Source of the DNA: Callorhinus ursinus
Taxonomy: Eukaryota > Chordata > Mammalia > Carnivora > Otariidae
Direction of reading: 5' to 3'
Assembly (NCBI RefSeq): GCF_003265705.1
Contig: NW_020312935.1
Span: 1,176,373-1,240,372 of the forward strand
DNA: 64,000 nt
Numbering within the stretch: the first letter of the stretch is position 1; each line of letters starts with the position of its first letter. Made by a program: the position numbers and the translations under genes. Shown here one piece after another: positions 36,101-48,100 of this stretch. The notes under the pieces are model-generated. The model ran no database searches, was not told the DNA's origin, and worked only from the letters and a program-made list of their open reading frames with translations.

Positions 36101-39100
36101 AGTTTTTATTTTAGGATTTCTACTCATTGGAGTAAAATCAGCCTTCACCTCTCAATGGCCATCTGTGAATGTGCCACAATAAGGACAATTCAGGTAGAGA
36201 CTGTAGCTGGAAGGAACGTGTGCTGGAGGAAAAGGCCTTTCAAAGGGCAACTTCCTGATCCCTCTATATGCAATTCACTGATGGCAAAATTGGTCAAGGG
36301 TCTTAATTTTGGTACTGTCATGGACCATATCCTGTCTCATTAAACTCAGGTCACCAGGTCAATTTCAAATCGATTTTTTTTTTTTTTTTTTGCAATTGAG
36401 GAATCACACAAAAGGAAACCAGTGAGGACTGCCAAGCAACCTTCAAATAAACAAAGCAGAATGCATTTTTCATTCCCCAGTGGGGAAATACTATAGTGGG
36501 TAGTAATACCGTGGAGTTTCCTGGGGAGATCGAGGCAGATTCGGGGAAAGATACCCTCTCCACGCAGAGTGATATTTTCTGGGTCCAGGTGGGCAATCTG
36601 TATCCGGAAACTCCTCTGAAAGACCTCAGGTACTCCAGGTAAGTAGTACACCTTCAACACCTGCTCTTGCTGTGAACTGATAAAACCCTACGTAGCAGAA
36701 AGACCGAAGAGAACGTTAATATTTACAATGGATCCTGCTTCTGGAGACTTAATGGATAGGACAGTCCCACAGGCCTATTGTGCTGGTTATTCTCCGTTTA
36801 TTCATATGAAGCTATGCTAAAATGACAACTAAGCAATAGAACAGTTAGGTAGTATATGTGAACGGTTATTTCATAAAAGAGGAAAGATGAATGGCAAATA
36901 AATGCAGTAAAAGATGCTCATCCTCATAAACAACCAGGGAAATGAAACTAGGACTGTGATGAATTTTTTTTAAACCACATATTGCCAAAAAGAACCACAT
37001 TTTGGTGAGAATATGTATCAAAAGAAACATATACGTCTGGTGGGAATGCCAATGGGGGAAAAAAAAACACAGTGAAAAATGTTTTAGCGTCATCTTATCA
37101 AAATTGGACATATGCAAAGCCCACGACCCAGGAATTTCACTCCTAGGAAAATTCCCCAAGACAATGCTTCCATCTGCACACCAGGAGACAGGTATGAGAA
37201 TATTTGTAGAGGATTGTTTCCAACAGCAAAATTTTAGGAGGGAAAAATCCCAAATGTGCTTTGACAGGAAAAAGAAAGACTGCTTTCAATAGTTATAAAG
37301 GGATATCATTTAATGGTGAAAATAAATGAACTACAGCTACATGCAACAACGTGCACTAGTCTTAGAAACATAATATTGGATGAAAAAAAGCAAAAGGTAC
37401 AAGATTACATTACCGGTGCCACTTTCATAAAACTCAAGATAAAGACAAATCTGATAAAACAAAATTTCCAAGTTTTGGGATCAAGTATATGTATCTGTTT
37501 TGTTTTACTATGCTATGCCATCCCCAGTGCCAGGAAAATACCTGGACATAGTGGGTGCTTATAAGTTTGGAAAAATTCATCAACCAAAAGCAGTTTAAGG
37601 ATGCATCCATGCATGATAAAACTGTACTTTAAAAAGGAAAGGATTAATCCAAGTGGGGAGGAGGCGCTTGGCTTCAAGGAATTACAAGGGAAGTGTGAGA
37701 ACGTAAGTGGAAACAAACCATTCTTATAATCATGAAAAAAACCCTACAGGGTTATACTGTCTTGCTCACAGTGGAACCGCTGGTTACTGTTCGGTGCCTA
37801 GCTCACGCAAGACTCAATAAATCCTTGTTTAATAAATGAGTAAAGTGCTTGGGTTTATGTATTTATTGCTTCTGAGAACCCTTTATTTTTAGTTTAAAAA
37901 AAAAATCACACCCATCATCCTGGCAGTGAATGTCTAGCATAATCTCGCATGCCACGGGGGTGTGCCTTGCAGGTTTGAACTTGGGTCCTTCCTACCATTG
38001 CCCCACAGCCATCGTGGGCGAGGAGGCTACTTACCGAGAAGGGCAGGATTAGGGGCACTCCGGGCAGAAGGTTGTCTGGTGAAGACAGGTGGTCAGTCAG
38101 AACCTTGAACTCAAAGCCAACTTTCCCAGTGTTCCTCAGTGTGATCTCATTCTCTGTGACGTGGTTGAACAGCTTGAGAGAAGAAGGGGAACTGCTGTCA
38201 GCCACCCTTTGGGATGCTGTTATCATCCTGGCAAAGGCGGGTGGACAAACAAGCCTCACAGACACGGATTTCAGTTTTCATGATCTAGACGCGGGCCAAT
38301 ACGCATTTCGCTGTCACCACAAGGTGGCTGCTGGAGAGGGAGGAGCACCAGGCCCTGGAAACCTGGCTCCACGTTAGCTCTTCTGATGACCAGTTCAGGT
38401 TAGCGGGGCTGTGTGTGGGGGTGTCTAACCCTCTGCACCTCAGCTGCTTCACCACAAAGAACTCATAATGGAGGGTTGTAAAAGTTATCTTTCCTATACT
38501 AATATTTGTTGATTTTTTGTATAAGATTTGCGTTCAGAATTAGGATTTTTCTATTTATATGGAGAGACATGGGAGTAACAGGCGAGACGTATTTTTTCCT
38601 GCGACTTTACTAACACAGTTCAGCAGCTAATCAGCAGGTCCAATAACCACAAACTGAGGCCACTTTGGGGGTTCTCAGGATAAGCTAGGGCAAGGCCTGG
38701 CTGCTACAAAGAATACACTCTGAGCTGAGCCAGAATTACTTGCCCAGAAGACCCTGGAGATAAGAATGAAAGAGAATTCTATTTGGTCAACTCCATGGAC
38801 AAAGTCTCAATAGGTGTCGGATGAATTTGCTTTTAGGCACAATCCTTAACGTACAAACACACATGCACACCCAGAATTCAGTAATTATACATGCAGTAGC
38901 TATATAATGGGGGGAGGTGTCTAATTCCCATTATAATTTGGTAGGAGATATGGTTTCTGAGTACATAACACAAATCTAATTGGGAAAAGAAGATGTACAG
39001 GCATAGAATTAACTATTATTCCAAAACAAAAATTAGAATGTACATTATTTTACGGCAAAGAATATCCTTAAGTATATCTTTTTTTTGAGATTTTATTTAT

Positions 39101-42100
39101 TTATTTGAGAGAGAGAGAATGAGAGATAGAGAGCACGAGAGGGAAGAGGGTCAGAGGGAGAAGCAGACTCCCTGCTGAGCAGGGAGCCCGATGTGGGACT
39201 CGGTCCCGGGACTCCAGGATCATGACCTGAGCCGAAGGCAGTTGCTTAACCAACTGAGCCACCCAGGTGACCTTAAGTATATTCTTAAGAGAGAGAGAAT
39301 GCAAAGAGAAAAAAAACTGGAGGAGGGAGCTGAGTTGAGTCTTACAGTATGTGTAGATTTGGGGTTGGAAGAGTAGAGAAGAGGGATAATAGGAAGTACT
39401 AAGGCAGGAAGGGCTGGGAAGGAGTAGGGTCGGTGGATAAACCAGTTTGTCCACAAATGGATGAATGGGCTCTAATGGGAAGAAATGAAATTTAATGTGT
39501 AAGGAGCATCAGTTAATAGAGGGGCTTAGGAGACCCTCACCCAGGTGGAGGAGCTTGGCTCTGATCCAATGGGTGACAGAGAAAGGGACTCAGGATTGGA
39601 GGCTTCCCTGACCCGTGCACAGTACTGACACTTTATTAAATGACCACAACCACCTGGGGAGACAGGCACTGCTACCCTATTTTATAGATGAGGGGTCCTG
39701 CGGCTTGGAGAGGTCAGGTGATATGCTCAAGGTTCTGGAGTCCGTAGGAAGTCAAACTGGGGTGACATCCCAGTTCTTCCGACTACAAAACCATGCTCTT
39801 TTCTCAATACTATGCTGCCTTCCCAAATGCTGCTGGGGTTGACTGTTCTGGGACTGAGAGGATGAAAATGCAGTTTGGGGAAGGTCTATGTGGCAGTGCT
39901 GTCTAGACGGGTTAGTGGCAGAAGCTATGAATGTGGTGTAATCCCTTCTTCCATGGGGTCCTCGGCATCACCTGGGAGCTTGATAGAAATGCTCGATAGA
40001 GTCTGAGGCTCCACCCCAGACCTACTGAATCAGAATCTGCACTGGAACCAGATTCCCAGGTGACTCATATGCACAGTATGGTTTGAGAAGATCTGCTGTC
40101 CTATCTCAGGCATGGCTTGAGAAGCCCCGGCGCTGTGAGAACCTCAGTGGCCATGGGAAGGGCAAACCGATCCCAAGGGGTCCTGCAGGATGAATTAGCA
40201 AGCACGGATGCTGGTAAGGACGGGGAGGCGACAGAGAGAGTTCAGTGGCAAATGCCTTGGAGACTGTAAACTTATGGGGCTGAGAAGGTGGTAGTGCTGT
40301 TGAAAGAAAAGGAGGTCGGTATGGGCTTCTGGATTGAGAGGGAAGGCGTCTAACATGCTGAATTCCAGGAGGCAGAGAAGCAAGCGAAAATGCCTGGCCA
40401 GCAGTTGGCGGTGGGATGGTCAGGGTTAGGGAGGTGGATCAGAGATCAAGGTTAGGGGTGGTGGTGAGACTGTGATGATCCAGGGTTCCAGGAGAGGTTA
40501 GAGCGCAGAACTGTGTGCAATGTTTAAGGTGAAACCGGGAAATCTCCTCCCTGTAGTTGGCAATACCTGCAATCCATAGTTAATATCCTTGGTGTCAAAG
40601 GAATAGTTGACCAGGGATGCCTCTCCCCTCAGCATTATCTCATAGGTGGGCCCTCCTTCCACTTCGCACAGGGCTTTAGCCTGTGCAATGATATCACAGT
40701 GTCCATAGAAGGTGAAGGATATCTGGTGGCTACTATGCGGCCGCAGCACTCCGTAGAGGGGCAGAATATCAAACACCTGTAATACCAAACACCTGTAAGT
40801 CATTCTGTAGGAGAGCATCAAAATTGGGATGGAGGGTCTGCAAAGAGTAGGTTAAGCTTTAGTCAATTTACAGGTTAATTCCTGACTTTAATTTGTTTGA
40901 CTCCATGAAAGATGACTAGCCCAGAACACTGCACATAAATGATGATAATAGGGGGTGTAGTGGCCTGGCAAGATTTAAATTTCCAACTTGGGGCAAGTGC
41001 TCAGTAAGAAGAGTCAGTATCACATGACTTCAGGGCCCATGACGTGTTACTTACTTCTTCTATCCCCATGGAAAGCATTTCTTCTCGCTCAAAGATCCAT
41101 GGGGGTTCCTGAAACTCCACCTGGCTCAGATTTGGGTCTGTTTTTTCTGTTTCAGCAGAGTTAAGTTTTAATCCCTAGAAATTAGAGGTGTGCGGAAAAG
41201 CTAGTAAGCATTCGTAATGGGTCATCAATGTGCTCCTCCCCACTCAGTGAGAGAAAACTGAAGTATATTATTTATACCTTAAAAATAGTACATTTTTTTT
41301 CCTATGGAGATCATTGGACAAGTGCCCAAAATATATGTACAAAGATGTTTACTGCAGCACTACTTATAATAGCAAAACTTTGGAAGCAAACTAAATGCCT
41401 ATCAACAGGGGATCACTTTAAATGGAGATTGTGTGGTGCCTCCATCCATGGAGGATAATTCAGTGTATATTTATGGACTGGGAAGCATATGCACAACATA
41501 TTATTGAGTGAAAAAGCAGTTCCATTAATGTACAATTACATATGCCCACCTGAATGTATAAGCATGTGCAAATTCATTCAGAGATTTGTATATGCAAACA
41601 GAGTTAGCTGGGAGGTTGCTAAAATTTCAGTAGCACTTTTCTATAAATGGTGGCATTTTGAGGATTATTGCTTTCATTTTTCTGTATTCTTCAGTTTTCT
41701 AGAACAAACCTCTTTGAACATAGAAAAGAAGAAAACCTTTAAAAGACAAGTGCTTTACATCCATATATGTATTCTAAAAAATCCAGAAAATACATAAAGC
41801 TTCAAAGACAGAAATATAAATCAATTACTAAGTTATACTATAGATGTATGTATATATGTGTGTGTGTATATAATGTGTTTATATAAGGATATGCATTTGT
41901 ATTCTGACTTGTCAGTTGATATGAGTGCTGCCTTTCCATGTGACAAAATATTCTTCACAAGCATCATCTAAAATACTTTTAAAAAACAGAACATGTGGCC
42001 AACAGGTAAATGAGAAGATGATCAACATCACTCATCGTCAGGGAAATGCAAATCAAAATCACAATAAGCTATTACCTCATACCTGTCAGAATGGCTAAAA

Positions 42101-45100
42101 TAAAAAACACAAGCAACAAGTGTTGGTGACGATGTGGAGAAAAAGGAACCTTCATGCACTGTTGGTGGGAATGCAAACTGGTGCAGCCACTGCGGGAAAA
42201 AAGTGTGGGGGTTCCTCAAAGATTAAAAATAGAATCATCATATAATCCAGTAATGCCACTACTGGGTATTTACCTAAAGAATATGAGAACACTAATTCAA
42301 AAGGATATATGCACCCCTATGTTTATTGCAGCATTATTTACAATAGCCAAATTATGGAAGCAGCCCAAGAATCCATTGATAGATGAATGCATAAAGAAGA
42401 GGTGGTATATATACCACGAATGGAATATAACCCAGCCATGAAAAGGAATCACTTTTTGCCATTTGCAACAACATGGAATGACCTAGAGAGTATAATGCTA
42501 AGTGAGATAAGTCAGTTAGAGAAAGGCAAATACCATATGATTTCACTCCTATTTGGAATTTAAGAAACAAAGCAAACGAACAAAGAAAAAGAGGAGACAA
42601 ACCAAGAAAAAGACTTTAACCACAGAGAACAAACAGGTGGTTACCAGAGGGGAGATGGGTGGGAGGATGGGTGAAATAGGGGTTGGGGACTAAGAGGACA
42701 CTTCATATGATGAGCACTGTGTAATATATGTCTAGACTTGTTGAATCACACTATATTGTATACCTGAAACTAATATAACACTGTATGTTAACTCTGCTGG
42801 AATTAAAATAAAATAAAAAATAAATATTGAACATGTATTTTTTACTTTATGTATCAGAGACTGTTATAAATCAGTGTTAGAGAACTTCCTCATTTTTTAA
42901 AAAAGATTTTATAGTATTGCCTTGTGCAGATACAATTTGGTTTATTCAGCCAGTCTCCTATTGGTGGGGTAAAATTGTTTCCTATTTTTCTTGCTTTTAC
43001 CACCAAAGCTGCAGTGTACAAGGAGAGTTACATGTCTATGAGAATGTAAAGGTGTACCTGGAGAAGAATATCCTAGCAGAGGAACTGTGCATTTTAAATT
43101 TTGATACACTCTCCAAAGTGTATGTCATGGAGGCTATACCAATTCCTAATTTACCTACAAAGTATGAAAATGCTTGCTTACTCCCACCTGCCACTACTGA
43201 GACAAACCCTATTTTAAAAGATTGTATATTGTCCATAGATATACGGTCATTTATTTTTCTAATTTTTTGCCATTTCTAAAGTGTTGTGACAAACACCTTT
43301 GTACCTAAATCTTTTTATCTCCAATGATGTCTTTAGGCCATCCATCTAGAAGGGGAATTTAAAGGTATGAATTTTTAAAGTCCCTTGAGCTCCCCTTTGT
43401 TTTTACTGTGGAATGATTGAGGAAAATCTTTCTCCTTTTGTAGGCTCTATCTAGGGGCTGAGAAGAATGCCATGGTTTTGAGGTAACAAGCTTTTTCATT
43501 AGAGAGAAAAATTTATGTGCTGTGGTGGGTGGCTCTCACTGGGATGCTGGCTCTGGGGGTGTTTGGTTGGGAAGTGACCTGGATGATGTTCCCTAGCCTC
43601 ATCCCACCCAAACCCCAGTGTGACACTTGCCATTGCTCCTGCCTCTGTTTTTGTTTTAGAGGAAGGGCCCTCGACTTGCCAAGCCACGCTGTGGAGAGGA
43701 AACTGTACATCTGAGATGACCATGGTGGGCACTTGTACTTTCTTGTATTCTCTTTCTTCGCACCCAGCATCTTCATCCGTGAAGACAGTCCTGGAGAGTT
43801 GAATGAAATGTGTTGAATCACTCATTCGGCAACCATCACAACACATTCTTCAGCTGGGCAGTGCTCTGTTACTCCCTGCCCCCAAACATGGACGCTGGGG
43901 CACTGGGTTGGCCAATTTTCCATAGGCTCCAACCCTTCTTTCCTGGCCGACCGAGCCCATGTCCAAATAATGAGAAATTCTGGGAAGCTCTAGCAATTCT
44001 TCAGACAATTTGCTGTGTCCCCAGTGCTCAAGGTTAAGTTTCATTATTTACTGGAGCATTTTATTGTGAGGATATACTATTTGGCCAACTGCCATATCCT
44101 TTTCTGCTTGCTACCCCTGACCTGACCCTGGCTGCATACCCTGGACAGATGGAGAAAGGGCAATGTGATGGGAAGGGCTTAGTCCTCCAGGACTCAGGAG
44201 GCTGTGACTTCCTGAAAGTAGAAATGATTTTCCACTCTATCTCAGATGCACGGTCCAGGGCGTCATGCACAGAAAGCACTCCCTAAACTGTTGACTAGTG
44301 AGTGGCTGGATGAACAAATAAGGGGTGAGTTAGAGAATGAAAGTCAGTGTGGAGGAAAAAAATTGCTATTTTAAAAAACTCCATTCTGGCTTTGCCTTTG
44401 CACTTACTTAACGAAATCATTTAGATCCATCTTGGGGGACTCTATCGCTGGCACCGCTGGTGAGCTGGCAGAAGCGGAGGTTATTGGGATGGACTCCACC
44501 TGGGACAGGGGGGCACTGTAGGCCTTCCTTGGCCATGACACGAACCTACAAAGGCGGGGAGGGGGGCGGGTGGACAGAGGCACACGTTATTTTGCCAACC
44601 AGTGCTCGGTGGGAAAGTGCAGGGAAGAGCAGAGACAAGGAGCCCAAATGGTTGGTTATCCAAATCTACCAAGCTTTCGAAATTGAAGGAACGTCGGTGG
44701 GGGGAGGCAGCCTGGCTCCCTATCCCGCTGGGTGGCTGACATTGTTTGTTATTGGAGATCCCGCCTCTGAAGCCGTGCCTCTTTGAAGCAGATGCATCGG
44801 CAATCAAAGCTTAAGTCAGGCACTTGTGTTACAAAAAAAAGAAGCAGCCACCACCACCAGTCAGGACTGCACTGCACCTCCACCCCACTCCCTAAGGCTT
44901 TGGAGAAGAGCGCAAAAGCTCATTTCATCTTCTTCCATGAGCTTCCATTTTGGTTTTTTCCAGGCCCGCTGTCTTGAGTTGACTTTATCTTAGGCTGAAA
45001 CCACACCATTTTCGGCTGAGGGCCCATGTTGGGCTGGGGGCTGGGAACCTCATTAAAATAAAGATTCCTGAACCCCATTCTTGGGTAAATTCTGATTCGG

Positions 45101-48100
45101 CAGGTCTCAGACAGGGCCCAGGAATTAGATTTTTAACAGCCTTCCCAGGTGATTCTAATATACAGCCAGATTTAGGACCCACGGTGGGTAGGAATGGCAA
45201 CAAGATGGCTAAGGACTGGAGCTGATAATTAATAGGAGGCTATCACTCAGCCTTCCCAGCTAGGGACAGTGCAAATCAGCAGAGGACGATTCGGAGCACT
45301 CACTAAATCACCCCAGGTCAGCGGAGACACCTGGGGAGACTCTGCTGAGCTGCCCCACATAACAGCACTCTGTCATCCAACATGTGCACACTCCTGGGGT
45401 GAACGGGGGGAAAAAAAGCATATGGGAATATCTGTAAAGCAAAACTTGAAAGCTGTAGCGTGTCTGCAGACCTGCGGAAAAACAACACCTCCGCTGATCA
45501 TGATACCCGAACAACTGGAAGGGAGAGGAAACAAAGGAGGCTGGGAGAGCAGCCCTACTGCAAACAGACGGAGCCACAGGAGAATGTGAAACCTCTGTCA
45601 TAATGAAGGCTTTAATTTACCATTCAAAGAAAAAACCTGCTCCAAAAAATTGAAATAGAATGTTGGTGGTTTGGGAGGATCAGATTTCATTGTACCCTTA
45701 GGATCCGATGATTACTTTCCTGTTATGCTGACCCCAACAGGATTAAGTTCAGTTATTTTTAAAAGAGAATACATAGCAAACAAGGAAAATCAGTATTGCT
45801 CCAATTCCAGAGCTCCCCATATTAGCGTCCCCAGAGCAGCCAGGGAAGAACCCCTCCCTTTAGCTGTGACAGATCACGTGAACGTCAGACACCCTGTCCG
45901 TTGGCCACACTGGTTTGGGCCCAGCAGTTCCCTCCTCCTATTTTATTTTCGACTCTTGGGTAAGTTAGGATTAATACCCTCTTTTGTGCTGCAGATTTAA
46001 AAAGTTCACGAGTCTTGTCTGCTGTTCTCCCTTCACTGGAAGTAGGGCCGCATCCTAATAACGCCCCCGAACATGCTTGTGTTGCAGTTAAGACGTTGTG
46101 CCGTGGTTCAGATGATATGCGGAGACCGAAGGGTTGTGTGGTGGTTATGTGCTGGTGTCGGAACAGGCAGCCTGGGTCTCAGGGTGGAGGGGGGGGGGGG
46201 GCGTGTGTGGGGTGGGGGAGCAGCCTTGCAGTAGACACAGTGACTTCTAATCCAATGATTCATTGCACCTGGATTCTGGGAGTGTCCCTAGGAAGGGTGA
46301 AAACCACCACTGGCTGGAAAAAAGGTGTTTGGCTCATATGCTATATATATATAAATTTAAAATAACGGCTGTAGCAGTTGTAGTTGGCATACTGTTTAGA
46401 TCTCTTTCACCAGGATGATGCACCCATTCACTAGGTGCTCTGGGTGTTGGCTGCCCCTTTCTCTGGCTCAGTGGGAGTTGCCTGGAAGGTTATGCCCTCC
46501 CTCCCCTTAGGGTAGGAACTGAAGGCCAGGATGGCTAGATGAGAGTGAGGGCTCTACGTGCCACAAACTCAGAGGCAATTTACACCCCAGAGCTCCCCAT
46601 GGCGTCAGGCAGATCCCCTAGTTCTCCCCTCAGCCTGTCTCATTTTTCTTACAGTTTCTCCGGAGAGCCTCCCTCGATAAAGCACCTGCCCAAGAATCAC
46701 CATCTCAGGCTCTGTTTCTAGGGAGACCACCGCAGCATTATATGATTCCAAAGATAAGAAGGCCAAATCTTGCTTCAAGGGACTCAGAGGCCAGTGGGTC
46801 AGAGTCAGAGACATAGGAATGGGTATCATTCAGGATACAAGTGCTCTGATGGCAAGACGTGCAGAGTGCACAGTGGTTCAGTTCAAGGCCGGGGCGGGGG
46901 CCGGGGGGTGGGTTAGAAAGCCTGGGTTTGAACTCTGGCTTCCCCATTCACACACTATGTGACCTGGGTACTGTGTAGGTGATAGAGTCCTTCTCACCTG
47001 ATTGCTTGAGGCTTAATATGCAGAACCCTCAGCAGGGTGCCTGAGTCAGGGTAAAAGTCCAATGCCCTGAGCTGCTCTTGAGCTGGGGCTAAGCGGGGGA
47101 ACACCTTCATTGTTGGGATTCAGATGAATTCCCTCCCTTCCTCTACCTCCACTCATCACAAACCTGCTCCAGATTAGATCGGCCCTTGTTTTCTATCTCA
47201 TGTTAAAAGTAGGCAAATTCCTGAGCCCCTCCAGGCACAAACAAAGTCCCAGCCATGTTTCCTTATTTATTGCCTGGCTTTGTGGTCTTACAGTTGCTGA
47301 ACCTCCCACGTTGAGAAGCAAATGACAGATGGGGCTGGCTCAGTGCCTTCCCTACCAGCTCGTCCCAGCTCTGCCACATGAGAAAGGGAAGCAAACTGCA
47401 GACACATACCCCTTATGAAAGCAGCCTGCCTTAGCCCTTTGACTTATGTCCCAGAATGCTTCCAACTGGTCACCTATGCTAAGGGGGAAGTTGGTGGCAC
47501 ATCATTGATTAGCCGAAATTCAAGTTACCCAGAACTTTGGGGATAAAATCATATTTTTAAAGCTTCCCCAAAGGCGATGCAATCGGAGCTTCTAGAACAG
47601 TGAAGCTGTTCTTCTCCCTGCAGCTGTCCATTGGAATCACCTGCTGAACTATAAGATCAACTGATGCCTGAGTCCCAACCGCAGACATTCTGATTTACTT
47701 GGAGTCAGGATATTTAAAAGCTTCCAACATGATTCTGCTGTGCACTCCAGGCTAAGAATCATGGACAAAGAAGATGGTGGCAAGAAGGTCACAAAAATTG
47801 GTGGTCAAACAAGAGCCATGCTATGGTCTGAATGTTTGTGTCCCCCCAGATTTCCCCTAACCTGTAAGGTGATGGCATTAGGAGGTGGGACCTCTGAGAG
47901 GTGATTAGGTCATGAGGACGGAGCCTTCCTGATTGGGATTTATGCCCTTATCCAGGAGAGTCCACAGAGCTAGCTCGGCCCTTCCACCTGTGAACATACA
48001 GCAGAAAGACACCATCTGTGAACCAGGAACCACTTCTCACCAGACAGACACCAAGCCTACCTAGGTGTGCCACTATCTGGGTTTCTCAGCTTCCAGAACT

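Larger units (their letters stand above)
38173..40566 (-). other. HYDIN: HYDIN intron (2,394 bp)
   Basis: 38380-39060 is unassigned. Then a CAN-SINE, MIR and MER5-like pieces. 40140-40500 is G-rich and unassigned. Confidence 0.85.
41175..43708 (-). other. HYDIN: HYDIN intron (2,534 bp)
   Basis: Almost entirely three L1 pieces. 41820-41890 is a TG/TA-rich simple stretch. Confidence 0.85.
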
